A model generated the notes under the pieces. It was not told the origin of the DNA, did not search any database, and saw only the letters and a program-made list of their open reading frames with translations. From the NCBI GenBank assembly GCA_012031475.1, contig JAAUTJ010000076.1:1-12420 (forward strand): a DNA stretch of 12,420 nucleotides, written 5' to 3'. The stretch is from Leptolyngbyaceae cyanobacterium SM1_3_5. GTDB taxonomy: Bacteria > Cyanobacteriota > Cyanobacteriia > Elainellales > Elainellaceae. Positions 7,442 to 12,420 of the stretch are shown one piece after another (positions within the stretch are counted from its first letter, which is position 1; each line of letters opens with the position of its first letter). Position numbers and translations under genes: made by a program.

Positions 7442-7448
7442 AATTCCT

Positions 7449-7786
7449 ATGAGTCGATCGACTGCCAATACCGATATTTTCAAGCGATCGCCGATCCCAC
7501 TCGGCGGGCGATTCTCGATCGGTTGCAGCAAGGCGAACAGCCTGTCAAACACCTGGCCGCACCCTTCGCGATGTCTTTGCCCGCCATCTCGCAGCATTTG
7601 CAAGTGTTGTGTGCAGCGGGTCTAGTCACCCAGCAACGCCGGGGACGAGAGCGCATCTATCGACTCAATCCCGCCTCCCTTCAGCCCGTCTCCGATTGGG
7701 TACGCCAGTATGAACAGTTCTGGACGGCGAAACTGGATGCTTTGGGGCAATATCTGGAGGAACAGCATCTGGAGGAACAGCCATGA
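7449..7786 (+). CDS. ArsR-family winged-helix repressor, start region frameshifted
   Basis: The core is a clear ArsR/SmtB winged helix: AIADPTRRAILDRLQQGEQP, then the recognition helix MSLPAISQHLQVLCAAGLVT, the wing QQRRGRERIYRLNP, and a C-terminal helix with YEQFWTAKLDALGQYLEEQ. The cysteine motifs of metal-sensing members are absent, so this is the ArsR subgroup that pairs with an SRPBCC gene. The frame is open back to TTG 7391, but that TTG is part of the -35 box. ATG 7449-7451 in another frame reads MSRSTANTDIF, the normal N-terminus for this subgroup, and one extra base in the T run 7477-7480 joins it to QAIADPTRR. I therefore use 7449; TTG 7433 is the alternative if the sequence is exact. 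The product is about 112 residues. The stop overlaps the next ATG (ATGA, 7783-7786), and a 15-base tandem duplication near the end repeats LEEQ. Confidence 0.88.
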
Positions 7787-8328
7787 GTCAGGACGTGGTG
7801 CTAGAGACGTTCTATCCCCATTCACCGGAGCGAGTTTGGCGGGCACTGGTCGATCGCCGAATGCTGAGTGCGTGGATGATGAATAACGATTTTGAAGCGC
7901 AGTTGGGACATCAGTTTCGGTTTCAAAGTTGTCCGCTACCGGGGCTAGAAGTCACGATTCACTGCCAAGTACTCGAAGTGGAAGCCCCAAAACGTCTGGT
8001 TTATAGCTGGAAAGCGCATCCCTCAGATCAATCATCACGAGTGATTTGGACATTATCTGCGGTCGAAGGCGGGACACAAGTTCGACTTCAGCACCGATCG
8101 ATCGGGTCTGCGTCAATTCCAGCATGGGGTCTTCCAGTGCCCGATCGCGCCAGCCAGATTGCGATCGATTCTCAGTTCACTGCAATCACGCTCATGCCTT
8201 CCCTACAAGAGTGTTCCTCTCGCTCAAAAGACAGCTTACCTCGACCATCAGGATACTGGAGCGGCCAAACTCACTGGCACTACTGGTTGCAACAAAAGCT
8301 ACCTGAAGTATTAGCGCGATCGATGTGA
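7783..8328 (+). CDS. SRPBCC (AHSA1-like, START-fold) protein
   Basis: This 181-residue protein begins with the typical AHSA1 pattern: LETFYPHSPERVWRALVDRR, then MLSAWMMNNDFEAQLGHQFR, CQVLEVEAPKRLVYSWKAHP, and a strand pair ending EGGTQVRLQH. It closes with YWSGQTHWHYWLQQKLPEVL, the long C-terminal helix of the fold. Members hold hydrophobic ligands in a helix-grip cavity, and small ones are often co-transcribed with an ArsR repressor, as here: the genes overlap by four bases and GGAGG sits 8 bases before the ATG. Residues about 110-150, between the last strand and the final helix, are longer than I would expect and match nothing I know, so an insertion or damage there is possible. The ligand and physiological role are not known. 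Confidence 0.85.
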   Translation: MSQDVVLETFYPHSPERVWRALVDRRMLSAWMMNNDFEAQLGHQFRFQSCPLPGLEVTIHCQVLEVEAPKRLVYSWKAHPSDQSSRVIWTLSAVEGGTQVRLQHRSIGSASIPAWGLPVPDRASQIAIDSQFTAITLMPSLQECSSRSKDSLPRPSGYWSGQTHWHYWLQQKLPEVLARSM

Positions 8329-8389
8329 ACCGTTTCCAGCTTGTTCGCAGATACCAAAGTTTCAACAACTCCACATTGGATGGTGAACA

Positions 8390-8791
8390 ATGATGAATTC
8401 AAATCAGCAGTTTCTACAAAATTTATACGATGCCTTCAACCAAGGCGAGCTTGAAACAATCATCTCGCTGATGCACCCGAACGTGAAATGGGCGAACGGC
8501 GTAGAAGGCGGTTTCGTGCATGGACGCGACGCGGTGCGCGAATACTGGACGAATCAATACCAGGTGATTCAAGTGCAGCTTGAGACCTTGAAGTTTGAGA
8601 CGGATGAGTGCGATCGTAATGTCGTGACTGTGCATCAAATCGTCAGAGATCTGCAAGGCGATTTGCTCGCAGATACAACAATTGAGCAAATCTTCACCCT
8701 TGAGAATGGTTTGATTGTTCTTTATGAAATTGGCGAAACGGAAACCATCCAAGAGATGATTCAAAAGACAAGAACTGCCAGCGAGCAATGA
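8390..8791 (+). CDS. SnoaL-like / NTF2-fold protein
   Basis: This 133-residue protein has the cone-shaped NTF2 fold signature: NQQFLQNLYDAFNQGELETI, then ISLMHPNVKWANG, the loop FVHGRDAVREYWTNQYQ, and antiparallel strands with VTVHQIVRDLQGDLLADTTI and EQIFTLENGLIVLYEIGETE. Most bacterial relatives are annotated only as nuclear transport factor 2 family or SnoaL-like; some are isomerases or cyclases, others have no known reaction, and the active site cannot be assigned here. ATG occurs twice in a row (8390 and 8393), with GGATGG about 6-9 bases upstream. It follows the SRPBCC gene by 61 bases on the same strand with no obvious terminator, so it is probably the third gene of the ArsR operon. 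Confidence 0.8.
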   Translation: MMNSNQQFLQNLYDAFNQGELETIISLMHPNVKWANGVEGGFVHGRDAVREYWTNQYQVIQVQLETLKFETDECDRNVVTVHQIVRDLQGDLLADTTIEQIFTLENGLIVLYEIGETETIQEMIQKTRTASEQ

Positions 8792-8827
8792 TGTTTCGGT
8801 TGATCAAACGACGATTTATTTGAAAAC

Positions 8828-9147
8828 CTACAAGTCTGCGATCGGCCTTGCTTTTCTGAGCAAGAATCTCAGCACCGTCTCTTCACGGGTGATAATATCG
8901 ACTCTTCCTTCCATCCCCGACTGAATCACACACTAGTGCTGTCCCCGTCCCAGCGATCGAGTTTCTGGAGCGATCGTCACCTCACAGAAAGCAGGTGCGG
9001 ATCGCCGTCTGAAGCGGTTGCATTGGCTGGAAACTTAATCGTATCTTCCGAGATGCGGCTGACGTGACCGTTCAAGACACCATAATCTGGATAGGGGCAG
9101 GCAGAAACCCGCATTTGTACTTGCAACTCGCTACTGCCCGTTTTGTC
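8828..9147 (-). pseudogene. HlyD-family membrane fusion protein, C-terminal remnant with frameshift and stop
   Basis: Minus-strand translation gives DKTGSSELQVQMRVSACPYP, then DYGVLNGHVSRISEDTIKF, from about 9147 down to about 8990. After a frame change it continues FCEVTIAPETRSLGRGQH, an in-frame TAG (8933-8935), and SGMEGRVDIITREETVLRFL then LRKARP before TAG at 8828-8830. These are the hallmark C-terminal pieces of HlyD adaptors of ABC export systems (PYPDYG, a VTIAPE strand, SGMEGRxDIIxRxETVLxFxLRK). The TAG sits where relatives often have Q, consistent with CAG changed to TAG. The N-terminal membrane anchor and coiled coil are missing, and so is the partner ABC exporter. This copy is dead. 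Confidence 0.75.
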
Positions 9148-9310
9148 CTACAGCGAAGTGCGGCGGCACCGCGCCACCTTCTACATCACTGCGCTCAATG
9201 CCCACAATCCTAAAGCCGACATCGGTGCGCCACCAGAGGAGCAAGTCGTAAACGGCCAGGAGTAAGCAAGTCGAACGGACAACACTCGATCGACCTACCG
9301 CCCGCTTCTC
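9131..9310 (-). pseudogene. Possible remnant of a formylglycine-generating-enzyme-like (SUMF1) C-terminus
   Basis: A minus-strand frame open from about 9310 reads SSVVRSTCLLLAVYD, then LLLWWRTDVGFRIVGIERSD, and ends at TAG 9131-9133. The DVGFRIV block, with an RS element about 18 residues earlier, is the pattern that closes FGE-sulfatase domains (RSAYR ... DxGFRxV). Another frame holds VRLAYSW over the same stretch, which would fit a further frameshift. No start and no GGSW block are visible in frame. The end overlaps the HlyD remnant by about 17 bases, so the two pieces were probably joined by rearrangement. This is a weak call based on a short motif. Confidence 0.3.
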
Positions 9311-9337
9311 ATTCCCAATTTGGGTACTTTTGCGGGC
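9300..9337 (-). terminator. Candidate stem-loop beyond the SDR gene
   Basis: Outer arms GCCCGC (9300-9305) and GCGGGC (9332-9337) enclose an inner dyad CCCAA-T-TTGGG. It starts about 38 bases after the SDR stop codon, the expected place for the end of the AKR-SDR transcript. No run of U follows on the minus strand, so a classical intrinsic terminator is not established. Confidence 0.3.
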
Positions 9338-9374
9338 TACGTCTGTTTTGCTTCACGACAGCGAATCGTGCCAT

Positions 9375-10115
9375 CTAGCTACTCTGGGCGATCGGTCGCA
9401 CGACGATTTCATTCACGTCTACATCTGCGGGCTGCTCGATCGCAAACGCAATCGCACGGGCGATCGCATCGGCTGGAATAACTGCCCCGCGAAATTCCGC
9501 TAACCATTGCGCCGCCTCAGCATCGGTCGTGGTGCTGGCGAGTTCAGTTTGAGTCACTCCGGGCGAGATGACCGTCACTCGAATATCCGTTGATTCCTGC
9601 CGCAGCCCCTCTGAAATTGCCCAGACTGCAAACTTGGTAGCGCAGTACACGGCGGCTGTCGGATAGACGTTGTGTCCACCGATCGAGGACAGGTTCACAA
9701 ACTGTCCCGACTGCTGCTGCTTGAAGGTAGGTAGGGCGGCGGCGATGCCGTGCAGGACACCCCGGATGTTCACATCAATCATTCGGTTCCACTCGTCAAT
9801 CTTCAATGCCTCTAGCTTGGCGAGCGGCATCAAGCCTGCATTGTTCACAACCACATCTAGGCGACCAAATTTATCTTTTGCAAACTCGATAAAGTCCTGC
9901 ATCTCTTCAAGGTTGGTCACATCCAAAGTACGATATTCTGCTACGCCACCCTTCTCGCGAATTTCGGAGGCGATCGCTTCGAGTCGATCGGTGCGCCGCG
10001 CTCCTAGCACGACCCGGAAACCGTTGCGAGCAAGTAGCCGAGCGGTCGCTTCACCAATGCCACTGCTTGCGCCTGTGATCAGCACGACTTTCTGTGTGTT
10101 TTCACGAATAATCAT
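9375..10115 (-). CDS. SDR-family NAD(P)-dependent oxidoreductase
   Basis: This complete classical short-chain dehydrogenase has 246 residues. The dinucleotide motif TGASSGIG is at 14-21, ARR at 39-41 after the second strand favours NADP(H), DV at 65-66, NNAG at 91-94, N116, and the catalytic S144, Y157 and K161 in the YxxxK motif (YCATK). The substrate loop follows PGVTQTEL. The closest general type is the YdfG/clavulanic-acid-dehydrogenase-like group of broad carbonyl reductases, but the substrate is not predictable. ATG 10113-10115 has AAGGAG about 10 bases upstream. It starts 20 bases after the aldo-keto reductase stop on the same strand, so both reductases are almost certainly made from one mRNA. 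Codon use and the HIP1 sites match the rest of the window. Confidence 0.93.
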   Translation of the reverse strand: MIIRENTQKVVLITGASSGIGEATARLLARNGFRVVLGARRTDRLEAIASEIREKGGVAEYRTLDVTNLEEMQDFIEFAKDKFGRLDVVVNNAGLMPLAKLEALKIDEWNRMIDVNIRGVLHGIAAALPTFKQQQSGQFVNLSSIGGHNVYPTAAVYCATKFAVWAISEGLRQESTDIRVTVISPGVTQTELASTTTDAEAAQWLAEFRGAVIPADAIARAIAFAIEQPADVDVNEIVVRPIAQSS

Positions 10116-10135
10116 GGGACTATTTCTCCTTATTT

Positions 10136-11116
10136 TTAATGATTGAGTGCTTTCATCTGCGGTTCCGCGTAGCGAGATCCAACGGCAATGCCTTTGGGCG
10201 CGATCGCTTCAATCCGGCTCAACTCTTCATCCGTCAGCACAATCTCAGTCGCGGCAATGTTTTCTTCTAGATATCGCCGCTGCTTTGTACCGGGAATTGG
10301 CACGATGTCATTCCCCTGAGCCAGCAGCCACGCCAAAGCAAGCTGACTCGGCGTTGTGCCTTTTTCAGTGGCGATCGCCTTCACCTGTTCGACCAGTTGC
10401 AGATTCTTGTAGAAGTTCTCGCCCTGGAATCTGGGTGCATTGCGGCGGTAGTCATCGGGGGCAAAATCGTCGGGATTGGTGAACTCTCCAGAGAGAAAGC
10501 CGCGACCAAGCGGACTGTAAGCGACATAGCCAATTCCCAACTCGCGCACGGTGGGCAAAAGCTCATCTTCAGGCTCACGGCTCCACAGCGAGTATTCCGT
10601 TTGCAGGGCGGTAATTGGGTGAACCGCATGTGCCCGTCGAATCGTGGCAGGCGCGGCTTCGGACATACCCAGATATCGGACTTTGCCCTGCTTGACTAGT
10701 TCGGCCATTGCCCCGATCGTCTCTTCGATCGGCACAGTCGGATCAACCCGATGCTGATAGTACAGGTCAATCACATCCACGCCTAAGCGCTGCAATGAGG
10801 CATCACACGCCTGACGCACATAGTCGGGTTTGCCGCTCACGCCCAAAAATTGACCATCGCTGCTGCGGACATTGCCGAATTTGGTCGCGAGAATGACCTG
10901 ATCGCGGCGATCGCGAATCGCTCTGCCCACTAACTCTTCATTCGTAAAAGGGCCGTACATATCAGCGGTATCGAGCAGCATCACGCCCAGTTCTAATGCG
11001 CGATGGATGGTGGCGATCGATTCTTGTTCATCGCGGCCTGCATAGAACTCCGACATACCCATGCAGCCTAGCCCCAGTTCTGAAACCACCAGTTCTCCCA
11101 ATTGCCGAGTTTTCAT
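10136..11116 (-). CDS. Aldo/keto reductase
   Basis: I use ATG 11114-11116, which has AGGAG 7 bases upstream and begins MKTRQLGELVVSELGLGCMG, the usual N-terminus; an open frame 18 codons longer has no ribosome site. The 326-residue product is a complete TIM-barrel AKR. The catalytic tetrad is visible as D49 and Y54 in LDTADMYG, K79 in ATKFG and H122 in YYQHRVD. NADPH-binding elements are LGMSEA, QTEYSLWSREPE, YSPLGRGFLSGE and IPGTKQRRYLEEN. It resembles the AKR13 group (YakC type) of NADPH-dependent reductases that detoxify aldehydes and quinones. It is the first gene of a pair with the SDR and faces a divergent AraC-type regulator, the arrangement seen at electrophile-response loci. Confidence 0.94.
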   Translation of the reverse strand: MKTRQLGELVVSELGLGCMGMSEFYAGRDEQESIATIHRALELGVMLLDTADMYGPFTNEELVGRAIRDRRDQVILATKFGNVRSSDGQFLGVSGKPDYVRQACDASLQRLGVDVIDLYYQHRVDPTVPIEETIGAMAELVKQGKVRYLGMSEAAPATIRRAHAVHPITALQTEYSLWSREPEDELLPTVRELGIGYVAYSPLGRGFLSGEFTNPDDFAPDDYRRNAPRFQGENFYKNLQLVEQVKAIATEKGTTPSQLALAWLLAQGNDIVPIPGTKQRRYLEENIAATEIVLTDEELSRIEAIAPKGIAVGSRYAEPQMKALNH

Positions 11117-11186
11117 TGCAGTTCTCCTGATGTAGCGTTTGATTTTCAGCCTGTTGTGGCATGGCTTCATCGTAGGCTCGACTCAC

Positions 11187-11204
11187 TTGGGCTTAAATAC
11201 CCAA
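11187..11204. promoter_or_regulatory. Possible operator dyad between the AKR gene and the AraC regulator
   Basis: TTGGG-CTTAAATA-CCCAA is a dyad with 5-bp perfect arms, 71 bases upstream of the AKR start and 101 bases upstream of the regulator start. Its position in the divergent intergenic region makes it a candidate binding site, but short dyads occur by chance and AraC proteins often bind direct repeats instead. Confidence 0.3.
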
Positions 11205-11241
11205 ACCTTGCAGATGATTGCCTAATCCTCTCAAGCGAGCG

Positions 11242-11269
11242 TTGGCGACGAAAAATACTTACCTATAAT
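11242..11269 (+). promoter_or_regulatory. Sigma-70-type promoter of the AraC/YqhC-like regulator
   Basis: TTGGCG (11242-11247) and a perfect TATAAT (11264-11269) are spaced by 16 bases. Transcription would start about 11276, some 28 bases before the ATG at 11305. Confidence 0.6.
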
Positions 11270-11304
11270 CAGCGCAGGAGCAAAGGTTAAGGAGGAAGCT
11301 GATC

Positions 11305-12234
11305 ATGAGTGAGACGCTGCGCCCTCAGAGCGCGATCGATCGCTGTGGAGAACTGGCAGCACTGGTTAGTCGGCACACGGACGATCAGGGAAACGGTGTC
11401 CATACGACGGCGATCGAGTCCTTGCGCTTCACGCGAACCTATCAGCCTTCCACGATGCACGCGGTCAGTGAACCGCATCTGGCGATCGTGGTGCAGGGCA
11501 AAAAAGAAGCTTTGCTGAATGAAGAAATCTATCGCTACAGCGTCGGTCAATATCTGCTGGTGTCGGTGGATTTGCCGCTCAATGGCTGTGTAGTCGAGGC
11601 GACTCCTGAGCAACCTTTTCTCGGCTTTAAGCTGAAGTTAGACCCTGCTCAACTTTGTGAAATTATTGCTCAAACCAATCTGGGTATTGATAAGAATGAA
11701 TCAGTCCGAGGCTGGTGCGTCAGCGATGCCGATCCTTCCTTGATTGATTGCGCGATTCGACTGACCAAGCTGTTAGAAACACCGCAGGATATTCCATTCC
11801 TGTCACCCATTATCATCCGCGAAATTTATTATCGTCTGCTCACCGGAGAACAAGGCAAAGCGGTGCGTCAGCTTGCGACGACTGGTAGCAACATGCAGCG
11901 CATCGCTGAAGTAATCAGGCAAATCAAAGTAGAGTTTGCAAAACCATTGCGGATTGAGGAATTGGCAGAGCAAGCGAATATGTCTGCTTCGTCATTTCAT
12001 CGCCACTTCAAAGCAGTTACCTCGATGAGTCCGCTGCAATATCAAAAACAGTTGAGACTGTTGGCCGCACGTCAAATGATGCTGGCCGAGAATGTAGATG
12101 CGACTCAGGCTGCGTATCAGGTCGGGTATGAAAGCACATCGCAGTTTAGCCGCGAGTATGCCCGGATGTTTGGTGCGCCACCAGTCAGGGATGTTGAACG
12201 GTTACGCATGGTTCTCTTGGAGTTGAGGTTGTAA
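11305..12234 (+). CDS. AraC-family regulator with AraC_N domain (YqhC-like)
   Basis: This 309-residue regulator is complete. The N-terminal AraC_N-type cupin-like domain (about 30-180) contains EPHLAIVVQGKKEALLNEEI, YSVGQYLLVSVDLPLNG and IREIYYRLLTGEQG. The C-terminal double HTH (about 200-300) contains LRIEELAEQANMSASSFHRH, FKAVTSMSPLQYQKQLRL and AAYQVGYESTSQFSREYARM. ATG 11305 has AGGAGG 8-9 bases upstream. It is divergent from an aldo-keto reductase and an SDR gene. In E. coli the relative YqhC activates the adjacent yqhD-dkgA reductases in response to aldehydes, so by analogy this protein probably activates its neighbouring pair on a reactive carbonyl signal. That role is inferred from context; the family assignment is clear. 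Confidence 0.92.
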   Translation: MSETLRPQSAIDRCGELAALVSRHTDDQGNGVHTTAIESLRFTRTYQPSTMHAVSEPHLAIVVQGKKEALLNEEIYRYSVGQYLLVSVDLPLNGCVVEATPEQPFLGFKLKLDPAQLCEIIAQTNLGIDKNESVRGWCVSDADPSLIDCAIRLTKLLETPQDIPFLSPIIIREIYYRLLTGEQGKAVRQLATTGSNMQRIAEVIRQIKVEFAKPLRIEELAEQANMSASSFHRHFKAVTSMSPLQYQKQLRLLAARQMMLAENVDATQAAYQVGYESTSQFSREYARMFGAPPVRDVERLRMVLLELRL

Positions 12235-12302
12235 GTTTCTTTAATTAGAGAAGCAGGCTAATAGGCAGGCTCGAAAATTATCAAAAGGCAAACGCTCTAA
12301 AA

Positions 12303-12420
12303 CTAGGGCGTGTCATCAATTAGGTAAGCTGGGGTAAGCAGTATCTCATCCAAGCAGACTTCAATGACAACCCCGACGCTACGCTCTGCGCGATGACCAG
12401 TGGGAGCGAATCAAGGATTT
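12303..12420 (+). mobile_element. Left end of an IS5-family insertion sequence, cut by window edge
   Basis: A transposase start like that of IS5-family elements begins 59 bases inside a boundary near 12303-12306 (CTAG), followed by GGGCGTGTCATCAATTAGG, a plausible terminal inverted repeat. The right end lies outside the window, so neither the inverted repeat pair nor a target duplication can be confirmed. Confidence 0.6.
12364..12420 (+). pseudogene. IS5-family transposase N-terminus, apparent one-base frameshift, partial
   Basis: ATG 12364-12366 reads MTTP and then runs into a stop within a few codons. The adjoining frame from 12374 reads RRYALRDDQWERIKD, the typical N-terminus of IS5-type DDE transposases (DxQWxxI). 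One more C in the run 12371-12374 would join them as MTTP-RRYALRDDQWE. The catalytic DDE residues lie beyond the window edge. Confidence 0.65.

Noticed and set aside
9154..9261. Plus-strand open stretch including FYITALNAHNPKADIGAPPE
   Set aside because: It has no start or family match, and the opposite strand offers the more family-like DVGFRIV reading.
9670..10146. 158-residue plus-strand frame over the SDR gene
   Set aside because: It is a shadow frame rich in Ser, Arg and Pro; the opposite strand has a fully conserved SDR.
11117..11170. 18-codon N-terminal extension of the aldo/keto reductase
   Set aside because: ATG 11114-11116 has an AGGAG site and fits the family start; the extension is basic and unlike any AKR.
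1..12420. tRNA, rRNA or riboswitch genes
   Set aside because: I saw no cloverleaf with a conserved T-loop GTTCRA context, no rRNA-like sequence and no known riboswitch core in the intergenic regions.

Overview
The window looks like an accessory stretch of a cyanobacterial chromosome, probably a filamentous or Leptolyngbya-like lineage. The cyanobacterial HIP1 octamer GCGATCGC recurs throughout (for example at 124, 175, 3311, 4921, 9461 and 10200). The GAF/PAS-rich sensor kinase and the peptidoglycan-binding protein ending in an EFARRWRN-type tail are also of cyanobacterial style. The species cannot be named from this sequence alone.

Layout. From 1 to about 7126 every gene is on the minus strand. 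Reading down from the right: a four-helix membrane protein (6716-7126), a GAF-PAS4 hybrid sensor histidine kinase (3889-6608) overlapping a NarL-type response regulator (3263-3892), a 419-base gap, a frameshifted peptidoglycan-binding protein (2473-2843), a DsbA-fold protein without its CXXC motif (1791-2348) followed by a 19-bp tandem repeat, a short LuxR-type HTH protein (1391-1705), an AraC DNA-binding domain lacking its sensor domain (803-1159), and the start of a CPBP intramembrane protease running off the left edge. The right part has a plus-strand ArsR / SRPBCC / SnoaL-like cluster (7449-8791) behind a promoter buried in nested palindromes. Then comes about 500 bases of gene debris: an HlyD adaptor remnant and a probable formylglycine-generating-enzyme-like remnant. 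A minus-strand aldo-keto reductase and SDR pair (9375-11116) follows, divergent from an AraC/YqhC-like regulator (11305-12234). The left end of an IS5-type insertion sequence lies at the right edge (12303-12420).

How the genes work together. Three regulatory modules are visible: a translationally coupled two-component system, an ArsR repressor that probably controls its own operon, and a divergent AraC-AKR-SDR unit resembling aldehyde or electrophile-response loci. Several other genes are degraded or incomplete: the 3' end of methionine aminopeptidase, the AraC domain, the HlyD remnant and the LuxR protein.

The most important cross-cutting observation is that at least four genes (sensor kinase, ArsR, peptidoglycan-binding protein, transposase) become normal family members if one missing base is restored, and in three of them the site is a short homopolymer. 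Either this is recent gene decay or the underlying assembly has single-base deletion errors. The start codons and N-termini of those genes should be read with this in mind. I found no convincing wholly new system. The best candidates for novelty are the nested operator of the ArsR operon, the DsbA-fold protein without redox cysteines, and the rearrangement junction near 7120.
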